A stretch of 64,000 bases of DNA from Alkaliphilus metalliredigens QYMF (GCF_000016985.1 NC_009633.1:3949539-4013538); one strand, 5' to 3'. Counted from the first letter of the stretch, positions 1-9,970 are shown. Translations and numbers: made by a program. The notes: generated from the sequence alone by a model not told the origin.

Positions 1-158
1 TTTTCCAACCCCTCTGGATTTGAGCACCATTTACATCTTAATGGGCACCCTTTGAAAAACACTAGAGTTCTAACCCCTGGCCCATCATAGGTATTATACT
101 TTTGGATGTTGAATATCCTTCCTGTATCTTTTATTGTATTTTTTGTACAATAGCTCAT
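1..158 (-). CDS. cutD: Choline TMA-lyase activating enzyme, radical SAM (5' end only)
   Basis: This is the start of the glycyl-radical activase that installs the radical on CutC using S-adenosylmethionine and a [4Fe-4S] cluster. Reading from the ATG at 158-156, the peptide contains [20 protein letters not shown], with the radical-SAM CxxxCxxC cluster motif (CPLRCKWC) and the SNPEG sequence that follows it in glycyl-radical activases. A ribosome site AGGAGA lies 8 bases upstream. Only 52 codons are present; the rest lies left of the window. It follows cutC by 130 bases on the same strand, the usual cutC-cutD order. The family call is secure from the motif; the symbol rests on the neighbouring cutC. 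Confidence 0.9.
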   Translation of the reverse strand, partial: MSYCTKNTIKDTGRIFNIQKYNTYDGPGVRTLVFFKGCPLRCKWCSNPEGLE

Positions 159-288
159 ATTTAGAGTCTCCTATAATCTAGATTCCTTAGTCTTTCCCCT
201 AAGAGACGCTGAACCTTTTTATGAATTTTATAGGTAAAGCATCCCTTGAAGGTGTGTTTTAAATAAGTTTTTTTCATTAAAAGTTTGT

Positions 289-2826
289 TTAAATTTTTGT
301 TAACATGGTTCGACTTATGATCTCGTCTTGAACGTCTTTGCATAGTTCCACAAAGAAAGCACTATAACCAGCTACTCGTACGATCAAGTCCCGATATTGT
401 TCAGGATTTTTCTGTGCTTTAATTAACGTTTCATTGTCTAGGTAATTAAACTGCATTTCTCCTACCCCTAGCATAGAAGCAGTTCGAAGTAATGTTACAA
501 TTCCTTCTTCCCCTTCAGGAGTATCTAGCAAGCCAGACATAAGTTTAAAATTGTGTACCATACCAATATTCATATTGTCACAAGCCATTTTTGAAACGGA
601 TTTAATGGTTGCAGTAGGTCCTTTGAAATCAGCTCCTTGAGTTGGACTTATTCCATCGGACAACGGTGCCCAGGCTTTCCTGCCATTAGCAGAGGCTCCA
701 GTTAATTGCCCAAAAGGTGTATTATTTGAAATAGACAGTGTACCATGGCTTAATACTGAGTAAAGCGTTTTATACTTTCGATGCTCATTTTCTGTATAAT
801 TGACTAAATCCACAGCAATTAAGTCAGCATAGTCGTCATCGTTTCCGTATTTAGGCGCTTTTAAGCAATCATTTCTTAGCTCTTCGTGGCCCTCAAAATC
901 TTTATTTAACGCTTCATTTAGCTGTTTAAATGTGTATTTCTTTTCATCAAATACTAGCTTTTTAATTGCCGCCATGGAATCTACATAAGTAGCTAGTCCA
1001 CTCCAAACCACTCCTGGACCAAAGTTGTACATCGCTCCTCCTGAAGAAACATCTTTTCCTTTTTCCATACAACCTTCGTACATAATAGACATCAGAGGTT
1101 TTGGAGCTAATTCTCGGTGTACTCTTTGTGTAATTACTGTAGCAATACTACTTAATTTCGTAATGTAATTGATTTGCTCTTTTACGGCCTTTTCAAAATC
1201 TTCATAAGAGGCAAACCCATCTACATCCCCTGTGTCTGGACAAACTTTCTTTCCATACCAGAGAGGAATTCCTTTATTTAAAGCAAGCTCTATACAAATT
1301 GGCCACTGAGTATACGCCGTTGAAGTCCACTGATATAAACGCCCTGATTTTTGAGGTTCCACACAGCCCATTAAACAGTAATCTCTTGCATCTTCGATGG
1401 AAACCCCCTTTGCCAGCATCATTTTGATATGTACATCATCAAAATGACAAGCTGGGAACCCCATTCCAGATCGAACCACATCCACAATTTTCCTTAAGTA
1501 TTTTTTAGGAGATTTACTGTGGATCCTTGTTGCTAATGAAGGTTGATAAATCTTCACATGTCGAACGGCATCCATCAATAGATAAGTCAGATCATTGGTT
1601 GCATCTAATCCTTCTCTTGTCACACCACCTACACACATATTAATGAATGGCTGATAACCCGCAAAGAACTTGGAACTACCTTCACTTGTTAACCACATCA
1701 TTTCTGACATCTTAATTAACATGGAGCCCGCTAATTCAAAAGCTTCATACTCACTTAAGTTTCCATTTTTAAGATCTTGCTCAAAGAATGGGTGCATGTA
1801 CTGATCTACTCTTCCAATGGACATCCCTGTTTGATTTTCCTCTACAACAAGTAAGGATTCTACTGTCCATACCGATTGAATTGCTTCCCAAAAGTTGTTT
1901 GGTTTATGCGCAGGAACTCTTTTGTTTACTTCCGCAATTTTCATCAGTTCCGCTTTACGGTTAGGATTGCTTTCTTTTTGGGCTAATTCCATAGCATATT
2001 CCGACAACCTTCTAGCGTAAACCATAACCCCTTCAGTTGTTTGGATTACAGACTTGTAAAAATATATTTTTTCTATATCCTCTGGATTTTCATAACTTAG
2101 CTCATTAAGCTTTTCCTTCGCTTCTTCTTGGATATCAAGCATTCCTTTTTTCATTAAAATCACATCATATCCTGGATTGGAGTCCCCACCACCATTTAGT
2201 GCATGATAGGAACAGTCGGATACAAAGGATTCTCCTGAAATTTCCCAAACACCCGCTTCCCTAAATTGATCCTCACTGTGCTCGTCCACAGATTTCCCTT
2301 TCCAATAAGGGAAGATCTCCTCTACCAATTCTTTTTTATCTTCTTCAGAGATATAAAAAGGATCTTGAGACCTATTGGCAATGGTATCTAACTCTTCCTC
2401 TAGCCATCTCCATGAAATATCCGGTGAAAATGCCCCCGCTCGCGGAGCACCACATGGAGCACCGACGATCAGTTCATGGTCTTGAATTACTAAGGGAGCC
2501 GTTTCACAACAATAACGGAAGCTTTTAGCTCTTAACAATATTTTTGGCATTCCAGGGTTTTCTTTTGCAATTTTTGTAATGGCTCGCGCTCGGTGAATGG
2601 AAATCGATGGCTTCCATTTTAAGTAGTTGTCTTTTAAGGTTTTTAATCGTTCTGTAATTCCCGTAGGAATTCCCTGATGATTTTCTCTATATAAAGAAAT
2701 ATCTGTGTCTTCTTTTGGAATTTCTTGTGTGATTCCTTGAAAAATTTTCTTCAAAGCATTTCGTTCTTCTTCTGACATATTTTTAGTGGCTTCTACGAAT
2801 TTAATTGAGAATTCTCGAATATTCAA
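289..2826 (-). CDS. cutC: Choline trimethylamine-lyase (glycyl radical enzyme)
   Basis: This enzyme cleaves choline to trimethylamine and acetaldehyde, normally inside a bacterial microcompartment. It has 845 residues, the usual length. The thiyl-radical Cys488 and general base Glu490 sit in GCVEPQ. The glycyl-radical loop RVAGYSAFF has Gly820. Asp215 ([10 protein letters not shown]), Tyr207, Phe394 and Thr501 fall exactly one residue before the choline-binding positions Asp216, Tyr208, Phe395 and Thr502 known from Desulfovibrio alaskensis CutC. These choline-specific residues separate it from pyruvate formate-lyase, glycerol dehydratase and propanediol dehydratase. It lies 34 bases after a BMC shell gene and before cutD, so it is probably co-transcribed with both. 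The N-terminal extension before the PFL-like domain may carry a compartment-targeting helix; that is inference. Confidence 0.95.
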   Translation of the reverse strand: MNIREFSIKFVEATKNMSEEERNALKKIFQGITQEIPKEDTDISLYRENHQGIPTGITERLKTLKDNYLKWKPSISIHRARAITKIAKENPGMPKILLRAKSFRYCCETAPLVIQDHELIVGAPCGAPRAGAFSPDISWRWLEEELDTIANRSQDPFYISEEDKKELVEEIFPYWKGKSVDEHSEDQFREAGVWEISGESFVSDCSYHALNGGGDSNPGYDVILMKKGMLDIQEEAKEKLNELSYENPEDIEKIYFYKSVIQTTEGVMVYARRLSEYAMELAQKESNPNRKAELMKIAEVNKRVPAHKPNNFWEAIQSVWTVESLLVVEENQTGMSIGRVDQYMHPFFEQDLKNGNLSEYEAFELAGSMLIKMSEMMWLTSEGSSKFFAGYQPFINMCVGGVTREGLDATNDLTYLLMDAVRHVKIYQPSLATRIHSKSPKKYLRKIVDVVRSGMGFPACHFDDVHIKMMLAKGVSIEDARDYCLMGCVEPQKSGRLYQWTSTAYTQWPICIELALNKGIPLWYGKKVCPDTGDVDGFASYEDFEKAVKEQINYITKLSSIATVITQRVHRELAPKPLMSIMYEGCMEKGKDVSSGGAMYNFGPGVVWSGLATYVDSMAAIKKLVFDEKKYTFKQLNEALNKDFEGHEELRNDCLKAPKYGNDDDYADLIAVDLVNYTENEHRKYKTLYSVLSHGTLSISNNTPFGQLTGASANGRKAWAPLSDGISPTQGADFKGPTATIKSVSKMACDNMNIGMVHNFKLMSGLLDTPEGEEGIVTLLRTASMLGVGEMQFNYLDNETLIKAQKNPEQYRDLIVRVAGYSAFFVELCKDVQDEIISRTMLTKI

Positions 2827-2860
2827 GCTTCATCCCTCCAATTTCCTTAATTTTCTCATT

Positions 2861-3163
2861 TTATGGATTAAGTGTTTCTAGGCTGTAACGGGAAATGATT
2901 TTTTCAATATCATGATGGGGACTAGGAATTACTAAAGAACTATAAACCTCAGACCCCATTTCTTTAACTGCTCTTATCCCACTTTCTACTGCAGCTTTAC
3001 AAGCTCCTACATCCCCTCTAACCAGAACAGAAATATAACCCGACGCCACATTTTCAAATCCAATTAGATCCACATCTGCTGCTTTACACATGGCATCCGC
3101 TGCTTCTAGTACGAAAACAATCCCAAAGGTTTCGATTAAACCCAAGGCTTTGTAATTATTCAT
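2861..3163 (-). CDS. Bacterial microcompartment shell protein (BMC domain)
   Basis: This is a single-domain BMC protein of about 100 residues, the class that forms hexameric shell tiles. The family core ALGLIETFG is at the N terminus, and a GDVGACKAAVESG stretch matches the second half of the domain. It forms part of the compartment that encloses CutC and confines acetaldehyde. I start at the ATG at 3163, which has GGGGTG 8 bases upstream; an in-frame GTG at 3175 would add four residues. It lies between the second shell gene and cutC. Its VIPSPHHDIEKII tail, like the tail of its neighbour, resembles those of PduA/EutM-type tiles. Confidence 0.9.
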   Translation of the reverse strand: MNNYKALGLIETFGIVFVLEAADAMCKAADVDLIGFENVASGYISVLVRGDVGACKAAVESGIRAVKEMGSEVYSSLVIPSPHHDIEKIISRYSLETLNP

Positions 3164-3187
3164 CGTTGTCTTCACCCCTAATCCTTT

Positions 3188-3487
3188 TTATTTATTATCA
3201 ATGTCATAAATAGAAACAATGTGACCTATATTTTCTATGGGTCTAGGCATAACATGTTGCGCTGTTAACTTCCCTATAGTAGAAGCAGCAGTCGCCCCAG
3301 CTTCTACTGCAGCTTTTACTGCTGCTACATCCCCTTTGATCATCACTGTAACTAATGTTGAACCGATATTTTCATAGGCTACAATTTCTACATTCGAAGC
3401 CTTCAACATCTTATCTGCTGCTTCTACTGCAGGAACCATTCCAATTGTTTCTATAAGACCTAGTGCTTCCTCACCGTGATACCTCAT
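3188..3487 (-). CDS. Bacterial microcompartment shell protein (BMC domain)
   Basis: This is a second hexamer-type BMC shell protein, about 99 residues. It shows EALGLIETIGMVPAVEAADKM at the start of the domain and GDVAAVKAAVEAG in the second half, with the common VMPRP(I) tail. I prefer the ATG at 3487 because the upstream ATG at 3499 has the AAGG ribosome site directly against it. It is separated from the next shell gene by 24 bases. The two tiles are clearly paralogous but differ at many positions, as is usual when shell tiles have separate pore functions. Trimeric, pentameric (EutN/CcmL) and aldehyde dehydrogenase genes are not in this window and may lie to the left. Confidence 0.92.
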   Translation of the reverse strand: MRYHGEEALGLIETIGMVPAVEAADKMLKASNVEIVAYENIGSTLVTVMIKGDVAAVKAAVEAGATAASTIGKLTAQHVMPRPIENIGHIVSIYDIDNK

Positions 3488-3520
3488 TTTTTTCTTCATC
3501 CTTTCGAATGTAATCTTTAT

Positions 3521-3787
3521 TTAGCTTTCAATAAAATTATTGATTACTTCTTCTCCTTCTGCATGGGCTCGAAAATAAATTCTTAGCTCCCCTTTGTTGT
3601 TTAACTCAAACCTGCTTTCTTCTAATAATCCATTGGCTTCAGCCGTCATTAGCGCGTTAATTACTTCCTCTTTGTTAAGAGCTTTGAATTTTCCATATTC
3701 TCCTCGAAGCGCATCAATTACATCTTCAGCTGAAGCTTCTTTCACCTTTGTAAAATGTTTTAAAATAGCGTAATTAAGCGGTTTCAT
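3521..3787 (-). CDS. Small cut-cluster protein, winged-helix-like
   Basis: This 88-residue acidic protein has no catalytic motif I recognise. The pattern (KHFTKVKEASAEDVIDAL, then NKEEVINALMTAEANGLL, then a beta-like stretch) looks like a short winged-helix fold, similar to small proteins found in amine and choline compartment clusters. Its start overlaps the end of the upstream transporter by 14 bases, so the two are translationally coupled. Its position between carrier and shell genes suggests a role in the choline compartment, perhaps regulatory or as an adaptor. The function is unknown. Confidence 0.7.
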   Translation of the reverse strand: MKPLNYAILKHFTKVKEASAEDVIDALRGEYGKFKALNKEEVINALMTAEANGLLEESRFELNNKGELRIYFRAHAEGEEVINNFIES

Positions 3788-4907
3788 CGATTATTTCCTC
3801 CTTGTCTTTATGGAATAAATCCATTGGATTCATAGCAATTACTAAGATTCCAAAAGCCATCATGATCGCTGCAAACCATTCTAATGCAGTTAAACTCCAA
3901 CCTGGTTCTCCAATAATCACACCCAATAATATCCAGCAACAAAGTGGACCAAAGAATGAGTAAGTTCCATTAGTTGCCATTCCTAAAGCAGCTCCCGTCA
4001 TACTATTTCCTTTGTACCACCACATAAATGAAATGAAGGCAAAGAACCCGGATACTGCAAACCAAATCATGGCTGAACCACTAGTAAATGCTTGTCCTGC
4101 AAGCTCAAAGGGAATAGAAATTCCTCCAGCAATGAACCCTAAAATCGGTAATAAGATGAAAATATTTGCTAATCCAGAAGTAACTTGTCTAACAGTGATA
4201 CTAATTTCAGAATCCACCATAGCTGATCCATATCCAGCCAGCACTCCTTCAAATCCCCATCCTAAGGCTGCCACCAAAGCCACGATTAAACCTAATCCAA
4301 CGCTATCAGCAGCATCTCCTCCAATACCAATACTTCCAATGATAATACTAGCCGTTACACAGATTAATACTCCCACGGACATCCTTTTATTTAATTCTTG
4401 CTTGTATAATACTCTTCCTAATATTGCTCCAATAGCAGGACAAAGGGCAGTGATGGGAATCGCAATGGAACCCGCTAATTGAATCGCAACAATATACGCT
4501 ACATTGGCAATCGGTCCACCAAGCAATGCAGCAACCATAATCATTCTTCCTGGTTTTGTATTTATCGTTCTAAAAAAATCTCCTAATTTCCCTTTAATGC
4601 CGTTGTTTAATAATGCCCATATCGCACTACAAATGTCGTTCACTGCTGTTCCTAAAGCTCCCAAAATAAATACTACCGTAAAAGCTGAAAGCCCAGTACT
4701 GTTTGCCCCATACCAGTCTGCCCAGACCCCCCTAGACATCCCTAGAGTAATAAAAGCTGCGAACATCCCATAGGTTAACCCCGATAACAAGCCTATGGTA
4801 ATTCCTTTTTTAAAAAATTTTGCTGACAATTCCTTTTTAGCTATCCGTGCTGATACATTTGAGTTTTTTACGTAAGACGGATTTGCCACATTTTCTGCTT
4901 GACTCAT
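3774..4907 (-). CDS. EamA/DMT-type membrane transporter of the choline cluster
   Basis: This 377-residue integral membrane protein has about ten hydrophobic segments and the duplicated layout of the drug/metabolite (EamA) superfamily. A soluble N-terminal stretch of about 35 residues precedes the first segment (GITIGLLSGLTYGMFAAF). Carriers of this kind sit beside cutC in several anaerobes and are plausible importers of choline or exporters of trimethylamine; the direction cannot be read from sequence. It is the first gene of the minus-strand cut operon, with a GGGGGGAG ribosome site 9 bases before the ATG. It overlaps the next gene by 14 bases. Confidence 0.8.
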   Translation of the reverse strand: MSQAENVANPSYVKNSNVSARIAKKELSAKFFKKGITIGLLSGLTYGMFAAFITLGMSRGVWADWYGANSTGLSAFTVVFILGALGTAVNDICSAIWALLNNGIKGKLGDFFRTINTKPGRMIMVAALLGGPIANVAYIVAIQLAGSIAIPITALCPAIGAILGRVLYKQELNKRMSVGVLICVTASIIIGSIGIGGDAADSVGLGLIVALVAALGWGFEGVLAGYGSAMVDSEISITVRQVTSGLANIFILLPILGFIAGGISIPFELAGQAFTSGSAMIWFAVSGFFAFISFMWWYKGNSMTGAALGMATNGTYSFFGPLCCWILLGVIIGEPGWSLTALEWFAAIMMAFGILVIAMNPMDLFHKDKEEIIDETA

Positions 4908-5172
4908 AACTCAAAACTCCCCCTCTTGTTCATTTTTTTATCCTTCTTTATTTAGTGCCTTTGCGATGATGCCACCCTTCAACAAATATTCTGAAAATAG
5001 CTTAAGCCCATTATAGCCCATCTAATTCTTCTGGCATTGCAGAAATCGTTTTTATTTACAGTATTATTTCTACATAGTTTTTAGATTAAATGGATTTTTG
5101 TCATCTTTGTATTTTATCGTTACATCTTTCATTTTTTATAGTGGGAATTCTCCCATAAATTCTTAGTCAAAA

Positions 5173-5199
5173 AAAACTTCCTTATATACAGGAAGTTTT
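5173..5199 (-). terminator. Rho-independent terminator of the choline-kinase-like gene
   Basis: A perfect 10-bp stem (AAAACTTCCT / AGGAAGTTTT) with a 7-base loop is followed on the minus strand by a run of T. It lies 30 bases after the stop codon of the gene ending at 5232. It separates that gene from the cut operon, whose own promoter must lie in 4908-5170; I see no strong consensus promoter there. The rest of the 324-base gap holds nothing else I can support. Confidence 0.85.
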
Positions 5200-5231
5200 A
5201 AAGTGTTATTTATTGTTTTTTTATCCTTGGG

Positions 5232-6149
5232 CTAATTATAATCAGCCATAGTTGCTATGGGGTATTCTGCTTCATTGTTCATTTCCCTTATGTTCTTTTT
5301 AAAGCGTTCATATCTCATATAGCAATATTGGAGAAAGTCATCTCCATTGTAATGTCGAATTAAAGCCCAAACCGTCCACAGTAGATCTTGAGCAAGAATA
5401 TAACATTTGATATTCCCTAATTCTTTATCATTTGGCACTCTTTGATAATAGCTTTTATAAAGGTTTTCGACGCCTTCTTGGGTTAGTCTTGATTCTAGTA
5501 TATATGCAGCAATATCCCAGTTTGGATCATTCATGCCAGAATACTCCCAGTCAACAAGATAAGCCACCCCATCTTTGTCCATAATAAAATTTTCAGGAAC
5601 CGTATCATTATGACATGGTAGAAAGTTCATTTCAGTCAGATGATTTTCCATGTATTCAAATAATTGTTCTTTATGCTCCAAATAATCAAAGAAAAAGCTA
5701 CCATTTAACTCTTCTACCAGTGATTCGTACTTATCTAACTCAGACTTAAAGTCGAATTCATTGGAAAAAGTGTATTTACTTTGATGAATTTTCCTCATAA
5801 TTTCAGATACTGCTTCTATATTTTGGGGGGAGTTTGGGTTCAAGTTTGCAATATTTTCACTGTTTGGGATGTACTTACTAAACTTTGTTCCACTTTCTTC
5901 ATCAAAATATACACATTCTGAATTAATTCCCATTTGAGAAGCAATACGATTATTTTCTTTTTCCACTTTTCGATCAATCATTTTATTCGTCATCCCTCCC
6001 GGTTGACGAATCACATACTCCGTTCCTTTAATTTGCATGATATAGTTGTAATTTGTTAATCCTCCAGCAAATCGTGATTTATCAAATTCGATTGAATCAT
6101 CTTGGAAATAAGTTTGTAATTTTTTTTCTACTACAGCCTCTATGCTCAT
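5232..6149 (-). CDS. Choline kinase-like phosphotransferase (APH/LicA fold)
   Basis: This 305-residue protein belongs to the aminoglycoside phosphotransferase/choline kinase superfamily. The catalytic Brenner motif is CHNDTVPENF (Asp and Asn of HxDxxxxN), and the metal-binding VDWEYSGMNDPNWD follows it 20 residues later, as in LicA-type choline kinases. The N lobe carries FAGGLTNYNY, a nucleotide-loop pattern typical of choline/ethanolamine kinases. It would divert choline to phosphocholine, competing with CutC, or salvage it for cell-surface decoration. It has its own promoter and terminator, so it is a separate unit from the cut operon. Substrate choice between choline and ethanolamine is inferred. 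Confidence 0.85.
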   Translation of the reverse strand: MSIEAVVEKKLQTYFQDDSIEFDKSRFAGGLTNYNYIMQIKGTEYVIRQPGGMTNKMIDRKVEKENNRIASQMGINSECVYFDEESGTKFSKYIPNSENIANLNPNSPQNIEAVSEIMRKIHQSKYTFSNEFDFKSELDKYESLVEELNGSFFFDYLEHKEQLFEYMENHLTEMNFLPCHNDTVPENFIMDKDGVAYLVDWEYSGMNDPNWDIAAYILESRLTQEGVENLYKSYYQRVPNDKELGNIKCYILAQDLLWTVWALIRHYNGDDFLQYCYMRYERFKKNIREMNNEAEYPIATMADYN

Positions 6150-6196
6150 TTCCTATCCTCCATCCTTACAATCAACCTTTTACATTTACTCGCTCC

Positions 6197-6225
6197 ATTA
6201 TAGCAAAACGTATATATTATATCAA
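6197..6225 (-). promoter_or_regulatory. Sigma-A promoter of the choline-kinase-like gene
   Basis: On the minus strand, TTGATA (6225-6220) and TATAAT (6202-6197) are separated by exactly 17 bases, close to the vegetative consensus. It reads toward the gene starting at 6149. The remaining part of the 369-base divergent gap (6226-6518) must also hold the promoter of the alcohol dehydrogenase gene; a TATGAT at about 6434 is the only weak candidate I see. Confidence 0.75.
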
Positions 6226-6518
6226 CATGTTGTTTTATAAGCTTTACATAACTTAAAATATGATTATAACTTAATGATAGGCTTTTACGCAACCCTTCAA
6301 CTAAGTTTATGGAATTTCGCCAACAACTTATAACATTTCTACAATAATCTAGACTTTATCCAACTTTATTTAAAAAACAGAATAAATAGTTATATAACCA
6401 GGTGACTATTTTCCAGTTTATCGTCACTTTTCTATGATACCATTATATATATCAATTTATTAATGAAGAAACTTGTCATTAGATTGAAGACTCATATTAC
6501 ATAGGAGGTCATGAAATA

Positions 6519-7673
6519 ATGAATCAATTCAAAATAGATTCTATGATTTACTTTAATGATGACGAATCAGAATCATTAGAATTTCTAAAAGGTATTAAGG
6601 GAGAAAAAGCTTTCATTGTTGCAGATTCCATCATGGACAAGCTAGGCTACTTAGAAAAAACAATTTCACATCTTAAGCATGCTAAAATTACTTGCTCAGT
6701 TTTCACTGGAGTAAAACCCGATCCAGACACGAGTACAATTAGTAATGGAATTAAAGAGTACAAAAAAACAGATGCCGATATCATTATCGCATTGGGAGGA
6801 GGTTCTGCTATTGATACGGCAAAGGCAATTATTTATTATTCTGCTAAATTATCTGATAACCACTTGTCAAAACATAAGCCTCTTTTTATTGCAATTCCTT
6901 CTACCAGTGGAACCGGTTCAGAAGTTACTGATTTCTCTGTAATTACCTCCGATGGACAAAAGATTTGTATTATTGATGATCTTATCGTTCCTGATATTGC
7001 ATTGCTTGATGCAACGTGCATTCAACATGTTCCAAAAAATGTTGTGGCTGATACAGGAATCGATGTTCTAGTTCACGCCATCGAAGCTTACATCTCTACA
7101 AAAGCAACAGACTTTACCGACGCCCTAGCTGAGAAATCCATTAAAATTATTTTTGAAGATTTAGAAACGGTATACTTAGATATTCATAATACAGCTGCAA
7201 GAAGACGAATTTTAAATGCTTCCTGTATTGCTGGTATGGCATTTTCTAATACAGGTCTTGGAATAAATCACAGTTTAGCCCATGCCTTGGGCTCAGCTTT
7301 CAACATCTCCCATGGAAGAGCAAACGCATTAGTTTTACAAGAAGTTATGAGATATAACGGTGATTTAGATGGTAAAGCTAACAATACTGCTGCTCATAAA
7401 TTTTCTAATTTAGCCAAGCAACTATATCTTCCAGCAAGAACCGTTAGAGAAGGTGCTTATCATTTTATTGCTGCCGTAAAGGAGCTTCAATCTTCTATAA
7501 ATATAGAAAGAGATCTCAAATCATTTGGTATTGATGAATTAGATTTAAATGCGCAAATCTCTTACTTAGCTGAAAATGCTCTGAATGATCGGTGCACACC
7601 AACGAATCCTAGAAAAGTCACAATTGAAGATTTAGTAAGGATTTATCGTAATTGCTATGAGTTATCGTTTTAA
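6519..7673 (+). CDS. Iron-dependent alcohol dehydrogenase
   Basis: This is a 384-residue group III metal-dependent alcohol dehydrogenase. The NAD-binding GGGSAIDTAK motif is at about residue 92, and STSGTGSEVT follows. The metal ligands are visible as D and H in DTGIDVLVHAIEAY and two His in NHSLAHALGSAFNISHGRAN. In choline and ethanolamine compartments, such an enzyme (CutO/PduQ/EutG-like) reduces acetaldehyde to ethanol and recycles NADH to NAD within the shell. Its place beside cutC supports that role. A GGAGG ribosome site lies 9 bases before the ATG. It is divergent from the cut operon and upstream of the sensor kinase. Confidence 0.9.
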   Translation: MNQFKIDSMIYFNDDESESLEFLKGIKGEKAFIVADSIMDKLGYLEKTISHLKHAKITCSVFTGVKPDPDTSTISNGIKEYKKTDADIIIALGGGSAIDTAKAIIYYSAKLSDNHLSKHKPLFIAIPSTSGTGSEVTDFSVITSDGQKICIIDDLIVPDIALLDATCIQHVPKNVVADTGIDVLVHAIEAYISTKATDFTDALAEKSIKIIFEDLETVYLDIHNTAARRRILNASCIAGMAFSNTGLGINHSLAHALGSAFNISHGRANALVLQEVMRYNGDLDGKANNTAAHKFSNLAKQLYLPARTVREGAYHFIAAVKELQSSINIERDLKSFGIDELDLNAQISYLAENALNDRCTPTNPRKVTIEDLVRIYRNCYELSF

Positions 7674-7937
7674 CACACTCTTTCCTTTTTTTCTTTAATA
7701 TTTGATTGTTTTCTGCTAACCTACTTATTTTTTAATTGTAACGACTGACAATTTTTGCTATTATGTTCATGATAAGACAATTTACTTTAAAAAAGTTTCA
7801 TACTACAATTAAACAACAATCTCTGTTTTACAAACGTTATCAGAAACGTTAATTCTTCAACCATATTCATCATTTATTTACTGTTTTCCATAAGAATTGC
7901 TTTAAAATTGATTGATATAATGAGGTGCTAAATCACG

Positions 7938-9131
7938 ATGATATCTGAAAATAATGCTATGAAAAAGATGATAGTTTCAAACTTTCATAACCGCTATAGC
8001 GGAATTCTCTCGTTATCCGATATTTCTCTTTTCTTGGTGGATCGAAATGGCGAAATTTTGCATGAGTTTATTTCCTCCCCTGATTTCTGCACGAATCTCT
8101 GTAAAGAAAGTAGTCAATCAGTTTGCTCTGACTATAGAAAACAAATAAAAAATCGTCATTATAATAATTTTTTTTGTAAATATGGTTTAAATAACATTAT
8201 TCTTCCTATCGAAGTGGATAATGAAATCATGGGTTTTATCGGGGGCATGCAAGTATATTTAAAGGAGAATGAATACAAAAAATACATGGTTAATGCCCAG
8301 TCTTTTACAAAGGAAAACGATGTAAAGTTAGAATTCATTGCTAAAGCCATCGGCTCATTAAAAACCGTAGAAAGCAATAAAATTGTCGTCCATGAGCAAC
8401 TCTGTCATCATATCGCTAAAAACATCGCATTAGACCTTAAGGATACCATCAATGAAAAAAAGCCTCATGTTTCTACCCTATCGATCGAAAAAGAAATGCT
8501 AGAAAAAAAGATCATCGACCTTGAAGTAAAAAATATGTCTTTGGTGGTCAATCCTCATTTTGTATTCAACACGTTAAATAGTATTGCAAGAATCGCCTAC
8601 TTTGAAAAATCTCATACGATCGAAGAACTTATTTATTGTCTTTCAGATCTATTGCGCTACAATTTAAACCAAGGAGATCAACTTCATACGGTAGCAGCAG
8701 AAATTGACAATATTGAAAAATATTTGCATATTCAAAAAGTACGTTTTAGGAGCCGTCTCGATTACGTCATTGATGTGCCTGATCAAGTTCAGTCTATGAG
8801 AATACCAAACATGATCATACAACCAATTGTTGATAATGCTATTAATCATGGGATTACGGGCAATCGCGATGGAGGTATAGTAAAAATCTATGCAGAAAGT
8901 ATGAAAAACACTTTGATAATTTTTGTTGCTGATAATGGGAACGGGTTTCCTCAAGAAGTCTATAACAAAATTCATCGTGGAGATTGTCCTTCTGGTTATG
9001 GTTTCTCAAGTACTGATAAACGTTTAAAGCAATATTATGGCAATGCCTATGGCTTGAAAATTGTCAAATCAGATTTTAGTGGTAGTACTGTTTCTATTAC
9101 CATTCCTAAGAAACATCCTGGAGGTGTTTAA
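7938..9131 (+). CDS. Sensor histidine kinase with PocR-like sensory domain
   Basis: This 397-residue kinase has no obvious membrane segments. Residues about 15-160 resemble a PocR ligand-binding domain, with a clustered Cys pattern (FCTNLC...SVC...FFCKYG). A short coiled coil follows, then a LytS/YesM-type kinase core with the phospho-acceptor His in NPHFVFNTLNSI and an ATPase domain with PIVDNAINHGI and DNGNGF. PocR domains commonly sense small organic substrates in diol and choline loci. Together with the next gene (2 bases apart) it forms a two-component system. I infer that it senses choline or a related amine and turns on the cut genes. Confidence 0.88.
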   Translation: MISENNAMKKMIVSNFHNRYSGILSLSDISLFLVDRNGEILHEFISSPDFCTNLCKESSQSVCSDYRKQIKNRHYNNFFCKYGLNNIILPIEVDNEIMGFIGGMQVYLKENEYKKYMVNAQSFTKENDVKLEFIAKAIGSLKTVESNKIVVHEQLCHHIAKNIALDLKDTINEKKPHVSTLSIEKEMLEKKIIDLEVKNMSLVVNPHFVFNTLNSIARIAYFEKSHTIEELIYCLSDLLRYNLNQGDQLHTVAAEIDNIEKYLHIQKVRFRSRLDYVIDVPDQVQSMRIPNMIIQPIVDNAINHGITGNRDGGIVKIYAESMKNTLIIFVADNGNGFPQEVYNKIHRGDCPSGYGFSSTDKRLKQYYGNAYGLKIVKSDFSGSTVSITIPKKHPGGV

Positions 9132-9133
9132 TC

Positions 9134-9874
9134 ATGAATGTCGTTATGATCGCTGAAGACGAAACCTTAGAACAAGAATTCCTTAAGTCCATTATCGCTG
9201 ATGCATTACACCCAGAAGATTTTTTACTTACCTGCGAGAGTGGAGTGGAAGCTATAGAGTTATCTAAAAAGCACCGCCCTAACATCATCATCATGGATTT
9301 AATGTTGGCAGAATTAGATGGTTTAAGTGCTATTGAAGAAATAAGAAATTTTTTGCCTGAAAGCTGCATAGCTATCATTTCAGCCTATTCCGATTTTTCT
9401 TATGCCCAAAGAGCCATTCGTCTTAATGTCCATGAATATCTATTGAAGCCCATTAAACCCGCTAAAATTAAAAGTATTCTTAACAAAATGCTTGAAACTC
9501 CAAGAGATTGTGACTCCTTTGATAAACCCCCAGCAGTAAATAACGATGAATATAAGCATTTTATCAAAGATTCTATTGCCTATATTAATGAGCATTTTAA
9601 AGAAAAGCTCACGTTAGAAATGGTTGCATCAAAAATCTATATGAATCCCAAGTATTTTAGTCAAACCTTCAAAAAAGAAGTGAGGATTTCTTTTACTGAG
9701 TATGTGGTAAAACTAAGAATGGAATTTGCTTGCAAACTGTTAGCGACCACCAATTATCCAGTTTATCGTATTGCTACCGAATGTGGTTTTTCTGACCCTT
9801 CATATTTTAATCGAGTATTTTGTTCTCATATGGATATGACACCTAAGGCTTACCGCAAAAAAATGAATCAATAG
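9134..9874 (+). CDS. Response regulator, receiver plus AraC-type DNA-binding domain
   Basis: This 246-residue protein has a receiver domain (residues 1-120) with acidic pocket EDE, phospho-acceptor Asp in IIMDLMLAELDG and the conserved Lys in LLKPIKP. An AraC/YesN-type double helix-turn-helix follows (about 140-245), ending with the signature GFSDPSYFNRVF...TPKAYRK. It is the partner of the upstream kinase, 2 bases away. In type I cut loci a two-component pair of this sort activates the compartment genes; here that role is inferred from position. The gene may be translated by coupling to the kinase through a GGAGG site inside the kinase's last codons. Confidence 0.9.
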   Translation: MNVVMIAEDETLEQEFLKSIIADALHPEDFLLTCESGVEAIELSKKHRPNIIIMDLMLAELDGLSAIEEIRNFLPESCIAIISAYSDFSYAQRAIRLNVHEYLLKPIKPAKIKSILNKMLETPRDCDSFDKPPAVNNDEYKHFIKDSIAYINEHFKEKLTLEMVASKIYMNPKYFSQTFKKEVRISFTEYVVKLRMEFACKLLATTNYPVYRIATECGFSDPSYFNRVFCSHMDMTPKAYRKKMNQ

Positions 9875-9970
9875 TTTCAATTCCCTGCTCTTTGTTTCGA
9901 TTTTATGACGTTCCCTTGCTTTCACGTAGTTATAATACGCGAAATAGTACAACCCCTCTAAAGGCAAAAC

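Noticed and set aside
4012-4773. Plus-strand open frames opposite the EamA carrier gene
   Set aside because: They are the antisense of a membrane-protein gene, have no ribosome site and have Pro/Ile-rich composition typical of shadow frames.
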